Notes: a model not told the origin generated them from the sequence alone. 64,000 nucleotides of DNA from Alloascoidea africana (GCA_030581615.1 JAKTTT010000088.1:1-64000); one strand, 5' to 3'; shown: positions 1 to 10,960, numbered from the stretch's first letter. A program made the numbers and translations.

Positions 1-1344
1 AGCAATAGAGATAGAGCTTGAGCAAGAAATACTAGAAGAATGTGATTTTGACGACCCAGAGCTAGACGACATTAAACTTGAAGAACTCAATGAACTTGAA
101 GAGCTTAGTGAACTTGAAGAGCTCAGTGAACTGTGTGAACTCACTGAACTTGAAGAACGTGAACTTGAAGAACGTGAACTTGAAGAGCTTAGTGATTTTG
201 AAGAACTTCGTGAAATTGAAGAACTCAATGAACTTGAAGAACTCAATGAACTTGAAGAACTTCGTGAACTTGAAGAACTCAATGAACTTGAAGAACTTCG
301 TGAACTTGAAGAACTCCTTGAACTTGAAGAACTCCTTGAACTTGAAGAGCTTCGTGAACTTGAGCTAGAAGGTGTTACGTAGTGGTAACTAGACAAAGAT
401 TGAGTGGTTTCTGCAGTTATTGTGTTAGCATATTCACAATTGTTGTTTGGATTCCAGCAGAATACATCAGAAGAGTAATCGTCAGTTTGAACTGGTTTGA
501 AAGGTCCAGGCTTAAACTTGATCGAAATTTGAGCAGCTTTCCTACAGAAGTTATCCATAAAAGAGTCTTTTCGAATAATTTCTTGAGCAAAATCAAACGA
601 ATTGGGATTTGAGTTGATCAAGTCAATGTCGTCTGGGCTATAGAGGATGATTTCGTTGTCTTCATCAGTGAATTTTATTTCTTTGACTTTTTTGATATCG
701 TATTGCTGATCTTTTGGTTCAAAATGGTAGACAAGACCAATTGTATCTTTGTCCGTAAGCCATTGAAGTCCTGTAGCTTTGAGTTCAGTGTGACATTCGC
801 CGTCACAAACTTGGTTCACTTTGCAATCAGCATTAGGAGGTACGGGTTCATGTGTGGTTGTTGAACAGGTGTAACCTTGAAATTTTAATACATCGCACTG
901 CCAAGGTATGCAGACTGCATCGTGAGAGAAAACAAAGTCCTCGTCGATGCCAGCAATCTTATAGTGTAGTGAAATAGCTTCCACGCAGGAATTATCTTCC
1001 ACTATGGTGTCTCCAAGTGTGACGGGAATTACGGCCTCATACTTATTAAGGTCCGATCCAATAACATTCTCATCAGTTGAGCGGTCAAATAACACAAGCT
1101 CTCCCATTTTCTCTGTCACGGTCCAAATTTTCAAGACGCTTTCGGCCGTAAACTTGCGCTTCAGATCAACGGCAACTTTTGCTTTACGACTTGTGTCATA
1201 CGGAAGTATTTCAGTGACTTTGAACAATTCGTGACAGCGCCCCAAGCAATATTGCTTTGCAAAACAATTGGGATCAGCAGCAAAGGCAAGCGTGAAAACG
1301 CTTTGTAGTAAAAGCAGCGGTAATGCAATGTTTTGTTTTCTCAT
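1..1344 (-). CDS. Secreted Ser-rich cell-surface protein, partial (runs off left edge)
   Basis: An open frame starts at the ATG at 1344-1342 and continues to base 1 without a stop (448 codons), so the C-terminus is outside the window. The first ~22 residues (MRKQNIALPLLLLQ..., ending FAFAA-like small residues) form a typical signal peptide. Residues ~23-320 form a globular part with spaced cysteines and two similar stretches, each with a C-x(n)-C-x3-C-H pattern (CLGRCHELFK and CDGECHTELK), which suggests an internal duplication. From residue ~325 the chain is nearly pure serine with periodic Arg/Leu. This layout fits a wall-anchored or GPI-type surface protein. I do not recognise the globular domain. 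The signal peptide and Ser stalk are seen directly; cell-wall location is inferred. A Kre9/Knh1-like protein was considered but not supported. Confidence 0.7.
   Translation of the reverse strand, partial: MRKQNIALPLLLLQSVFTLAFAADPNCFAKQYCLGRCHELFKVTEILPYDTSRKAKVAVDLKRKFTAESVLKIWTVTEKMGELVLFDRSTDENVIGSDLNKYEAVIPVTLGDTIVEDNSCVEAISLHYKIAGIDEDFVFSHDAVCIPWQCDVLKFQGYTCSTTTHEPVPPNADCKVNQVCDGECHTELKATGLQWLTDKDTIGLVYHFEPKDQQYDIKKVKEIKFTDEDNEIILYSPDDIDLINSNPNSFDFAQEIIRKDSFMDNFCRKAAQISIKFKPGPFKPVQTDDYSSDVFCWNPNNNCEYANTITAETTQSLSSYHYVTPSSSSSRSSSSSRSSSSSRSSSSSRSSSSSLSSSSSRSSSSSLSSSSSLSSSISRSSSKSLSSSSSRSSSSRSSSSVSSHSSLSSSSSLSSSSSLSSSSLMSSSSGSSKSHSSSISCSSSISIA
79..372 (-). repeat. 18-bp coding minisatellite (Ser-rich stalk)
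   Basis: Imperfect 18-bp units, read on the plus strand as GAACTTGAAGAACTCAAT-like repeats, lie inside the 3' part of the preceding gene. On the coding strand each unit gives five serines plus Arg or Leu. Some units are shortened to 12-15 bp and still keep the frame. Such tracts in fungal surface proteins are known to change length by replication slippage or recombination. Confidence 0.85.
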
Positions 1345-4190
1345 GTTGAGCCAGAACTGCCTTCTAATGAGCCCCAATGAATGGGTTGGAGAACAATTAT
1401 ATAAGAATCTTTTATGTGACTTTAACACCTAAGATGTAACCACTCCAGGTTTAAGTTTTCCCAATATAGTTTATTGATTGTAGCATGTTTATCATGCAAG
1501 AGAGGTTTTCTTTTCTTCGCTGTACGCACTTTAACACTCATACTATGGTTATAATGATTCAGTTTGAAGTCTGTTGCTTCTCCTTGCTTCATATAACACG
1601 ACACTTTTTATTGGTAATGTTCGCTATACTGTTAAATTGCTTGTTGATGTTTTCTCTTTATGAACGGTGAAATGAAAACGGAGTAGGAGGAAGTGCTTAG
1701 CATGGGGCAAAATGTTTTGCTTATTTGGGTTTTCACAGACATCCTTTCTTCAAAGGAATATACGCTTTGAGCTTTGACGGAGTATCCTAGAGGAATAGAA
1801 TCCCTAGAAGACGAACTTTAACTTCAATTCTACAAAACAGCAAAATAGCATAGTAGGCTGTAATCCTACTCAGGTTTAGACCTGCTAGGTCGTTTGGCAG
1901 CTTTTGCGATTTCAAGAGGTTTAGGATCTAAGCCTTTTCCCAGTTGACTTCTCCTGACCTCGCTAGGGAATCTATTATGGGCAGGCCTATTGCTCTTTCC
2001 AGTCTAGAATCTAATCGAACCATATATAAGACCACCGTGGCACGATACACCCATAAAAGGTAAATTGAAGTAGTCAATGATTGTATCCCTTCATGTTCAT
2101 GGATTTTTACATTGCGAACAGCATGTAACCACAAACAGTCATGGGCTTTCTCGTTTGGGCTATTATAGCAAAAGAATCGTTTCTGGTGCTATTGTTGTTG
2201 AAATCGATAACAATTTACGTCATAAGCGGTTGGCTAACTCGGTAAAACGAAAAGAACAAAATCGTTCCTCCGCTAACCTGCATCTAAAAGCGAAAGAATT
2301 GCCACTAACCAACAACAGATTTAACACAATTGAATACTCATGAGGCCATGTTACAAAGGTCAAACTCGAGAAAGATATTTTTCATAAAAAAAGAAGGGAT
2401 TACGCTATGTCGGAGCTCTAGAAACATTTAAGAGAAGCAGGCATGTAGAGTACAAGTTTTCCCTAAACTTGATAAGACTTGGTTTCGGATGATGACTAGA
2501 CTGCTGTCTAGAATATTTCACCCCCTATAACATGCGTCTTTGGATAGGTATCAAGGTATGGATGATTTGTTTTTGTTTATTTGAAGTTTGCTAGAAAGCT
2601 TTGTTCCCATCGGTTTTAATCTAATATCATGGTTTAAAATCATTCAAGGGAACTATGAAATCTGTCAACTGTGAATGGCTTTGGTCTACTGCAAAGGATC
2701 AATGAAGATGAGTTAGGGTTTATTCCAGGGTCCATAGAAGGATTTCAGGGTTCATGAGTGCAGTGTGCTCAATATTTAAAGTTCACTTTCAATTTCTGTG
2801 GCTAACTGTCCATTGGGGCTTTCAATGTTGTATAAGCGAAAATGCCTATATTTCACCCTGATGATGGAATGATCTTGCAATCTTTTTACAAGTTTTAGCC
2901 AATTGATGAGAGGTTAGAAGAATGCTTGTCATGTTGATTTACCAGTATCAGTCTGATGAAGCTCTCAGGACAAACACATTGCGCTTTGGATCTAATGGGT
3001 AAGATCTCTCTGCTTAAAGCGCGAAGACCTGGAGGAAACCAAGTATATACAGTGGACAAACACCTGGAGAGCTGCTCAGTGATCGCGGTTGGTACTGGGA
3101 TGAAAAAAGAAAATAAGTCAACTCTATGAATATCTTGCACTATGCCTTATATTAGTAGACAAGACTTTTGCAAAAGAGGATTGTTGCTCGGTTGATAGAT
3201 GTAAAACTGATAGTCACCTGCTTAGGCGAACTAGGTAGTTTGACAAAGATATCAGTGTAATCATACATGTTTAACTGGCTCAAGAATCTATAAATGCCTA
3301 TCCAACCCTGCCGTGTAAGTAAATGATGAGTATCACAAATATGGCATTGCTCTGTGCAATTAATGTAACAAAAAGTTACAATTATCTCGATACTTCACAC
3401 ATGCACCCGGAGTTACAGGAGGGAACAGCATGAGCTTTATGTGGTGATCAAATCTTTAACAACAATTTAGTGGCAAGGGTTTGGATCATTAGCAAAAACC
3501 AAAAAGAATCGCAAACATTATGAAAAGGATTTCTTGAGCTGAAATTTACTCCGAGAAATTGTGCTTTCTGTTGTGTGGGACTTGAGCAATACAGCTTTTT
3601 GATATCCTATCAAGAGGCTGTGGACATTCGGACTCTCATGCTCTGTTTTCTCCTGCGGACCTGCCGGCCTTTTTATCGGTCCTAGTGCGTTAGCATAGCA
3701 ACACGGTGACGTGATTTCTTTTTCTGATCTGACTATGTCCGCGATTACAGGCGTGCCATTAATCTCAACCATAGTAGTAGCTTTTGTTTCTGGACGACAA
3801 TAAAAGCTCCTGGTTCTTTGAGGTCTCATGGTTCCGGGGGAGGAGTTTTCCGATTCTGTTTTCCGTGTGTCTCGATTGAGTCACGTGCTAATCACTGCAA
3901 GAACACTGTCACTTTACCTATGAAAACAAACAGATACGACTTGCAGACACAATTCATATTCTTGTTCACAGTTCCAAGTTTTACTGTCTTCATTTTAAAG
4001 CTTAGGTCAATGGACAAGTAACACTATGAACCAACCGCAGAAACATTACATCAAAGTTTTCTAGCGCTATCAATCCAGCAATCAGAAGCCATCTCAGGAT
4101 TAAACACGGCCTAACTACTTTGCTGAAAATTAAAACTTTGGATGGTTCTTTAAAACAAAAAAAAAACTACTTGTAGGGGCATAGGACTGG
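1345..4190. other. Intergenic, 2.8 kb, no supported gene
   Basis: This holds the promoter of the leftward Ser-rich gene and the downstream region of the chitin-glucan transglycosylase gene. Short open frames (for example minus-strand 2895-3140 and 3518-3829) lack recognisable domains. I see no intron-exon chain, tRNA or clear repeat. A TATATAAG stretch near 2023-2030 could be a promoter element or a transposon relic; neither is supported. Confidence 0.5.
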
Positions 4191-5507
4191 TCACAACAGG
4201 AAAAAATTGAGAAGCATAATGATTGCAAGATGCCCCAATCCTGAATTATCTGTACCAGCCAATCCAGCGCCGTTTGAAGCTGCTGATGAAGATCCAGATA
4301 CAGAGTAGGAAGAAGTTTGTCCGTTTTGATTGAATTCATTGCTGTCTGAAGAAGTGGCACTGGTTGCAGAAGGTGTAGATGATGTATCAGAGGAGGTTAA
4401 AATTGAAGATTGCGTTTCCGAAGAGCTTGTAGAAGATTTGGGAGACTTGGAACTTGAACTTGAAGAGCTCGAACTGGATTTCTTTCCTTCTTCTGGATTG
4501 TTACCCGTTGCTTTGTCTGAAGCCAGTATTGTACTATCATCTGTGATCTCAACACTATCCTCTACGGCTTTGGTATCTTTGAAAACATAAGCCTTTGACC
4601 CAGACTTTCTAGCATCTTTTGGAGGGTCATAGCACTCAACATCGACTTCGTCCAAAATTGCATAATAGTACCCTGTTTTCGTGATATCGTCAGAGTTCCA
4701 GTCAATCACTCCCCCTGACCAGTTAACGGTTCCTTCCGGGAGAGTGGAATTACCGCCAGGCCAGATCGAGAATTGAACGCGGGATGGCGTTTGTGGGTAT
4801 TTGAAGATCTTGAGTTCATCATCCCATGTGTCTGATTTCTTCAAAACTCTGCTAACCTTTCCATCAACGCTCCATGTCGTCTCATCTTCTTTCCAGTCCA
4901 ACTCATATGTATGAAAGTTTTCAAATGTGTCAGAGAGATCAGTAATATTAACACTGTTGTGATAGTCAAGAAGTCCTTGCCAATAATAGTTGGTTTGTGC
5001 AGTGTTCAGATCTGCACCCACAAATTCATAATCAAACTCATCCTGAACATTTGAGAATAAAATGAAAGAAGTCACAACGCCTTTCAGGTGAGAAGTTCTT
5101 AGTCTTGCAGTCACTTTGCCATACCATACATAGTCTGTCGAAGAGACGACTGTGCCACCAGAATTCTTAGGCATTTGCAATAACAAGCCGTCCTTATAAT
5201 TGTCCACAAATCCAGTATACATCCATTCATTTTTGTCTGAGTCCCCTAGAAAGTCTGTGTTCAAGATGACCGCATCTTTGTTGAATTTTGTCGATTTTGA
5301 CTTACAGACTGGCATTGGCATACAGGAGTTCCAGTCATGAGAACTTCTAGGGTCGCACCCTCCAAGGCAGTATATGCCTGTACCACATTCTCCAAATTGA
5401 GAACAGCAAGGATTGTCCTCGGGGCACTGATTTGTTGTGTTACAAAGAATTGCCAAGGATGTCGAAGCGCCGAGAATAATAGTAGTAACGAGTGTTGTGA
5501 GTTTCAT
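4191..5507 (-). CDS. UTR2: Chitin-glucan transglycosylase, Crh2/Utr2 type (GH16, GPI-anchored)
   Basis: A 438-residue protein of the Crh family, which transfers chitin chains onto beta-1,6/1,3-glucan in the yeast cell wall. Start chosen at 5507 because it gives a clean signal peptide (MKLTTLVTTIILGASTSLA); the upstream in-frame extension does not. Residues ~22-68 are a Cys-rich chitin-binding module (CCSQFGECG...CLGGC), which marks the Crh2/Utr2 branch. The GH16 domain covers ~75-325 with the catalytic DEFDYEF at 156-162 (nucleophile E157, acid/base E161). A Ser/Thr-rich region follows, then a hydrophobic C-terminus (ILGHLAIIMLLNFFLL-like, preceded by small residues) fitting a GPI signal. The family usually has DEIDYEFVG; Phe for Ile is a mild change. 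Family assignment is strong; the exact paralogue is inferred from the chitin-binding module. Confidence 0.93.
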   Translation of the reverse strand: MKLTTLVTTIILGASTSLAILCNTTNQCPEDNPCCSQFGECGTGIYCLGGCDPRSSHDWNSCMPMPVCKSKSTKFNKDAVILNTDFLGDSDKNEWMYTGFVDNYKDGLLLQMPKNSGGTVVSSTDYVWYGKVTARLRTSHLKGVVTSFILFSNVQDEFDYEFVGADLNTAQTNYYWQGLLDYHNSVNITDLSDTFENFHTYELDWKEDETTWSVDGKVSRVLKKSDTWDDELKIFKYPQTPSRVQFSIWPGGNSTLPEGTVNWSGGVIDWNSDDITKTGYYYAILDEVDVECYDPPKDARKSGSKAYVFKDTKAVEDSVEITDDSTILASDKATGNNPEEGKKSSSSSSSSSSKSPKSSTSSSETQSSILTSSDTSSTPSATSATSSDSNEFNQNGQTSSYSVSGSSSAASNGAGLAGTDNSGLGHLAIIMLLNFFLL

Positions 5508-7015
5508 TTTCGGAACTGGTTGTAAGAATTGAACGAGTGAATGGTTACCAAATTTAAGAAAAATAGAGAAAAAGGAAGGAAAAGAGAACGTTTGAAACTT
5601 TAGCATGGGAAACGAAGAAATAAATAGAGAATGGGAGTTCTTGGGTACATTGGGCCAAGATTCATATCTACCAGAAGAACAAATATTTTGTGTATAATGT
5701 GTATTTCCAAGACAATTAGTGCATACATTTGAAAACCTAATTAATAGGGGTTTGGCTTATCTCCAAGTCCAGGACACAAGTAGACTTTCATTCTTGGTTT
5801 ATCTCAACGGAAAGGCACAAGCCACGCCCAAATGAGGCGAGTTTCTCTTTCTCCCAATCTTCATCTAGCTATTCTAGAATATCTTTGCTGCAAAATTTTC
5901 GAGATATTTATTGTGAAATATTTCAAGTGTCAAATGATCTAATTCAGATGATGTATACAATAGACATTTATGGTCATGATAATAGCGTGTTTCAATTCCC
6001 ATTATTTCTGTAATAGCTATCACCTAACCACAGATATTTAGAACAATACTTAGCTGAGGAATACATGTGGCTCTGCAGGAATTGAACGCGTAGGCGATTG
6101 ACATCTCTCTCCAAACTTTTACTATCCAATGCTGAATGGCAAATGTACTCGGAAAGTGGTATAGTGTTAAATCCATTACGCTAGCGGCGAGTAAAGCCTA
6201 AAGCGTATGTCTATAGCGCGTTAGACGCAGGGCGTTCCCCGCCGATTCTGCCAAGCCCGAATCTCGTAGCGTAAAAAATAGCATTCCTACACTCTTAACT
6301 TCCACCACTTTTGGTCTACGAGAGAATACTTTTTGGTCGGTGTTGAACTTGCCACCACAATCCTTATGATCACACATTTGTTGGGTACTAATGAATAATA
6401 CTGCAAATTGGACTTGCGTTTCTCTTTTCTTGTTGAATACTATACTCTTAACAGATATACATGGTTTTCTGCCTTCTCAGTGATTCATACTTGCTAAGTG
6501 CATTAAAAACCATCTCCAGAAGAATCATCATGATTTAGAACACATCATCATTTTTTGAATGGGGGATAGAAATATCACTTCCAGTTTGGAATTTGCCCTT
6601 TGTTTTGAAAGTTGATCACAAGATTGTTCTATTCATACCAGTATTGCCGTTCCTCCACACAAATCCAAACAAATTCCTCTAATTACGTAACATTTGTTGT
6701 CATCTTTTGCGCCAGCGGAGAATAGGCAAAAAGCCATTCGGACAAAATGGATCTCTGTCATGGAAAAAGGGCCACCAACTAAATGCCGATAGCTCTAGCT
6801 TTGCGGAAGGCTTGCTGTTGGAGACAACTCCGATCCTCGTGGTTCCTCCGTTGCCATCATATGTTGGCCGACGTCAGTTCCTTGAAATTCCGACAATGTG
6901 GAGTGCATAACCACCGGAGCCGAGACATTCCGCAACGATTTTACACAACTTCAACAAGAGATCATCATGACAAAATATACGATTACCAATTATTCTATAG
7001 TAAATCTATTTGCTC
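5508..7015. other. Intergenic, 1.5 kb
   Basis: Promoter of the Crh2-type gene on the left and the 3' flank of GPM1 on the right. Short frames around 6707-7082 have no recognisable content. A small GC-rich hairpin (GGGCG-TTCC-CCGCC type) lies near 6228-6246. A B-box-like GTTCAATTCC on the minus strand near 6075 lacks pairing T-arm stems, so it is not called a tRNA. Confidence 0.5.
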
Positions 7016-7768
7016 TTATTTCTTTTGTCCCTGGGCAGCAACTGCAGCGGCACCAGCGGCGGCAGCCTCTGGGTCCAAGTAGTAGGCTGGCTTAATAGGC
7101 TTCAAGTTTTCATCCAACTCGTAAACCAAAGGAATGCCTGTTGGCAAGTTCAAGTTAGCGATGTCGTCGTCGCTAATTCCGTCCAGATGCTTAACCAACG
7201 CACGAAGGGAGTTGCCGTGCGCAGCCACCATAACGGTTTTCCCAGCCTTCAAGTCTTGAGAAATGTCAGAGTCCCAGTATGGCAAGAGTCTGTCAATGAC
7301 CAATTTCAGTGATTCGGTCTTGGGCAAGACATCAGATGGTACATCCTTGTATCTCTCGTCATTGGCTTGGGAAAACTCATTGTCATCAGAGATCACCGGA
7401 GGGGGGATATCGAAAGATCGTCTGTAAGTTTTAAATAGCTCAGGGCCAAACTTCTCTAATGCGTCAGCTTTGTTCTTTCCCTGAAGATCACCATAATGAC
7501 GCTCGTTCAACCTCCAAGTTCTCTTGACGTCGATCCACAAACGGTCGGAAACATCAAGAGCAATCTGGGCAGTTTGGATTGCACGAGAAAGCTTAGAGGT
7601 GTAAAGAATGTCTGGGTGGAGTTTGCTTTCCTTCAGCAATTCACCAGCTCTCTTGGCTTCTTTTTCTCCCTGCTCCGACAAACGAACATCGACCCAACCG
7701 GTAAACAAATTCTTTGCGTTCCAGTCAGATTGACCATGACGAACAAGAATAAGAGTGTGGGTAGCCAT
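7016..7768 (-). CDS. GPM1: Phosphoglycerate mutase (2,3-BPG-dependent)
   Basis: A 250-residue cytosolic glycolytic enzyme interconverting 3- and 2-phosphoglycerate. The phosphohistidine motif [10 protein letters not shown] is at residues 8-17 (R10, H11), the catalytic E89 lies in [11 protein letters not shown], and the second histidine H184 is in [10 protein letters not shown]. These match the dPGM family, whose yeast member is 247 residues. The ATG at 7768 is the only sensible start because the RHG motif follows directly. The C-terminus ends in an Ala-rich tail followed by QGQKK. The gene is divergent from NSP1, and the two share about 258 bp of upstream DNA with an inverted repeat and TATA-like sequence. 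Codon use is strongly biased, as expected for a highly expressed glycolytic gene. Confidence 0.98.
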   Translation of the reverse strand: MATHTLILVRHGQSDWNAKNLFTGWVDVRLSEQGEKEAKRAGELLKESKLHPDILYTSKLSRAIQTAQIALDVSDRLWIDVKRTWRLNERHYGDLQGKNKADALEKFGPELFKTYRRSFDIPPPVISDDNEFSQANDERYKDVPSDVLPKTESLKLVIDRLLPYWDSDISQDLKAGKTVMVAAHGNSLRALVKHLDGISDDDIANLNLPTGIPLVYELDENLKPIKPAYYLDPEAAAAGAAAVAAQGQKK

Positions 7769-7908
7769 TTTGCAGTTTTTTTCAGTAGCAATTGAGTAAG
7801 TAGAAGAACTTGAGAAATGCCAATTGGAGGATGGAACAAGAGAAGAGAAGGAAGAGATCAGACTTCTCTATTTAATACTGGGAGATCCAACAAAGAGGCC
7901 ATAATATT

Positions 7909-7934
7909 CCGGAAGTTTATGTTAAAACTTCCGG
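7909..7934. promoter_or_regulatory. 26-bp inverted repeat in the GPM1/NSP1 shared promoter
   Basis: Two perfect 10-bp arms (CCGGAAGTTT and AAACTTCCGG) flank a 6-nt spacer (ATGTTA). A TATA-like TATAAAAAA follows at 7936-7944 on the plus strand. The arms contain CTTCC, the core recognised by the glycolytic activator Gcr1 in Saccharomyces, but whether a Gcr1-like factor exists here is unknown. The symmetry suggests a dimeric binding site in the divergent promoter. Confidence 0.6.
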
Positions 7935-8026
7935 GTATAAAAAAGGCAGGGTAACATACTTTTCCAATCTGTACTTTCAAAATTCTGCTGTAAACACAGA
8001 CACACACGTTGAGCATCAACCACAAC

Positions 8027-9809
8027 ATGTCAGAGAGTATGAACTAAAGCTGTACATTAGAAGCAATGCAGAACTAACACCTGATTTTTAGAGCCTGTGT
8101 TTAATTGGAATTCCACTGCGGCTGGCGGGTCTGGCGGGTCTGGCTCCACATCTACGTTTAACTTCAACAAGAAGGATTCAGATGCATCGAAACCAACACT
8201 TGGTAGTGGCAGCCTATTTGGTTCCTCGCCGACCTCAAATACGACCTCCAATACATCGTTTAGTTTTGGGACCAAACCTTCTGGAAGCTCGGGATTCAAT
8301 TTTGCAGGAGGCATGACTGGAGGAGGGGACAAGAAGCCACTGTTTGGTGGAACTGGCGGTTCAACATTCAATTTCAATTTAAACAAGCCTACGAACCCAT
8401 CCCCTCTCAATCCAACTTCGACACTCTTTTCAAAGCCTACATCTGCAACTTCGGGCTCTGCACCACCTGCATTAGCTACAACCACATCATCAGCAAAGCC
8501 TGCTTCTACTTTCACCCTTGGAGCCAAAGATTCTTCCAGTTCAGGGTTAGGTGGGTTTAGCCTGGGAGCGAAATCTGATGGTGCTGCCTCCAGTGGAACA
8601 GCATTAAATTTTGGTGTTAAGAAAGATGACAAGCCAGCTTCAGCTAGCGGGTTCAATTTTGGAAACAAAGATGACAAACCAACTTCAACTGGCGGATTCA
8701 ATTTCGGGAAAAAAGATGAAAAACAGGCTTCAACTGGTTTCAGCGTGGGTGAGAAAAAGGATGACAAACCAGCTACAAGTGGTGGGTTCAATTTTAGCAA
8801 GCCAGAGTCAGCTGGGGGGTTCACCTTTGGTAAAAAGGATGACAAACCACAGTCAACTGGTGGATTCAATTTTGGCAAGAAAGATGAAAAGCCGGCTTCA
8901 ACTGGCTTTAGCTTGGGTGAAAAAAAGGATGACAAACCAACCTCAACTGGTTTCAGTTTGGGGGAGAAAAAGGATGGCAAACCAACCTCAACTGGTTTCA
9001 GTTTGGGGGAGAAAAAGGACGAAAAGAAAACCGCTACTGGTTTTACTTTGGGTGAGAAAAAGGATGACAAACAAGGAACATCAACTGAGGGTAGTTTAGG
9101 AACCAAGACGGAAAACAAAAGCGCAAAACAACTAAATCCCACAAACTTACGAAACAAGTCGCTGGAGGATATCATTTCAAAGTGGACAACCCAGCTATCC
9201 AAGGCATCTACTGACTTTACCACTCAAGCTAATCAAATAAGTTTATGGGACAAAGTGCTAGTCGAGAATGGAGACAAAATATCCAGACTATACGCAGACG
9301 TTGTGAACGCAGAGCAGACACAAGGAAAAGTAGACCAGTTGGTAACATATGTCCTTAAACAGCAGGACGATTTAGAAAGCTTGCTGGATGACTATGAAAA
9401 ACAAGCGGATGAACTGCTCAGCGGACTTGCTTCTCACCAAGCTCCTGGAACTGGAATTAGTGGTGCAGGGTCTGGAAACGTGGGCGGTGTTGGCATTGAA
9501 GGTGGCCTTAGTTTTCAGCTTTCTGCCGACCAAGAGCGTGAAAGAGCGTATCGGGTTGCGGAAACTATTAATGAAAAATTGGAGTCTATGGGTTCTAACA
9601 TGTCTTCACTGATCAATGAGATAAACGATGTTTCAGCCACAATCAATAATGTTGTTGAAGACGACCGCGATGGCAAGGGAGATGGAAATGGAAACGCGCT
9701 TTCTTCTATTGTCACAATTCTTAACTCTCATTTAGAGTCTCTGAAATGGATCGACACTAATTCTGCAGTTTTAAAGGAAAAGTTGGAAATTGTCAAGAAC
9801 AACAGCTAG
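8027..9809 (+). CDS. NSP1: FG-nucleoporin Nsp1 (two exons)
   Basis: A central-channel nucleoporin of the Nsp1-Nup57-Nup49 and Nup82 complexes. Exon 1 is 10 nt (8027-8036, MSE plus one base). The intron is 8037-8091 (GTATGA, branch AACTAAC, TAG) and exon 2 is 8092-9809, giving 575 residues starting MSEKPVFNWNSTAAGG. Residues ~5-345 are FG-rich: GLFG/FSFG-type repeats first, then about 14 charged repeats of the FNFGKKDDKP or FSLGEKKDDKP type. The conserved coiled-coil Nsp1_C domain covers ~350-570 (LEDIISKWTTQLSKASTDF...). Downstream of the intron the frame has no ATG before the FG repeats, which supports the spliced start. Family assignment is secure. The repeat spacers are nearly identical at DNA level, implying recent homogenisation. 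Confidence 0.95.
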
Positions 9810-10544
9810 TCTATAGTGAATATTACGTGGAACAAATATGTAAACATTTTGTGTTGAATTCTGTAGATCGCCGAGTCATTTGCCACTATGAGTTGAGAAG
9901 AGTATGCTATTAAGACTTTGCTAGTCCTCCGGTATGAATGATAGCCATCGGCTTGTGAATAATGAAATTAGAAAGCAAGACTTGCTTTTATTGCTATACA
10001 GATAGATCCTATTTGAAATCACAAAACGTCATAGAGACATGGACCAGGAATGAACAATCACCATTAGCCAAACGAATGGCATCAGAGACTAGGGTCCCGA
10101 AAACTGCTATGTTTGTACCCAACTACCAACAACGCTATAATTGTATCCGTCAGATACTGTATTTTTATTTGGATCAGGTTAATCTTTTACCTCGCTTGTG
10201 GAGTACATTTTATGAGACTCCACATCATGCCAGCTACAGATGAGACTCTTTTAGAAGATAGGAAATTACTTCTATTCCATGATTATGCAGCACTTTAACT
10301 ATCGCCTAGTTGCCATGATATCCATATTTTGCAATGTTTACTTCGTCTTTGTTTTTCTACAATAACACACAAAAATGTTGAAAGTATTGTGCTTTGTATG
10401 GCAATTTCAGTTCCTATTAGACACGTTTTCCCAGTACTCTAGTTTTAGGTTTTTATTTGAAGTAATTGCGAAAACAGTTCATTTCTTATGACTTGTTGAG
10501 GAGTTGATTTCAAAAGAATCTGTACTCAAGGCCCCATTAAGGCA

Positions 10545-10960
10545 CTATCTGCATATGAATAGCCCTTCCATAAAAATAGGCAAATTCACTAGCAGATATA
10601 TGGCCAAGGAATATTTAAATGGGGTGGTTGATGTAAGGTCCGGGAGGAAGCTAGGGGTTGCGATGGAGTCATCGGAGGGCGCAATTCCTTGTGTAGAGAT
10701 ATCATGCCCCACCCAGTGCACTTTGGGTTGGGCGAAAACACATTTTTCCAGGTTGATCACCAGGTTGTGTAGTGTAATGGCTATCACTTCAGATTTTGAT
10801 TCTGACAATCCCGGGCACGACCTCCATGTAAGGTCCGGGAGGAAGCTAGGGGTCAGTGATTCACACACATAGCTGCTGGATTGCTATAGAATAGGGATCT
10901 AACTACTTATATAGCTCTAGACCGAGCTTACCCGGAACGGATATCACCCGAGTCCTAACA
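10545..10960 (-). mobile_element. Ty3/gypsy-type LTR retrotransposon fossil (small pol fragment)
   Basis: The minus strand at about 10640-10830 encodes a stretch resembling the reverse-transcriptase segment of Ty3/gypsy elements (a run with N-x-E-K-C-x-F, followed by V-x-W-x-G-H-x-I-S-x-x-G-I). A candidate LTR-like segment with a TATA-type ATATAAG and TG...CA-like ends may lie at about 10860-10960, upstream on the same strand. The element is broken and only a small part remains. It looks old because no other pol domain or second LTR is visible nearby. Confidence 0.6.
10631..10853. repeat. 28-bp exact direct repeat bracketing the Ty3-like fragment
   Basis: The same 28 bases occur at 10631-10658 and 10826-10853, 195 bp apart (a multiple of three). 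They contain GGTCCGGGAGGAAGCTAGGG. They enclose the reverse-transcriptase-like fragment. They may mark a segmental duplication or a rearrangement of the relic; they are much longer than a normal target-site duplication. Confidence 0.85.

Noticed and set aside
3518-3829. 103-codon minus-strand frame considered as a retroelement protease relic
   Set aside because: Only vague resemblance; no catalytic pattern or neighbouring pol sequence.
6061-6120. Minus-strand B-box-like GTTCAATTCC suggesting a tRNA
   Set aside because: The flanking 5-nt stems do not pair and no A-box lies upstream.
8057-9223. 388-codon minus-strand frame opposite NSP1
   Set aside because: It is a shadow of the FG repeats; repetitive Ser/Phe/Pro/Lys content mirrors the sense repeats.
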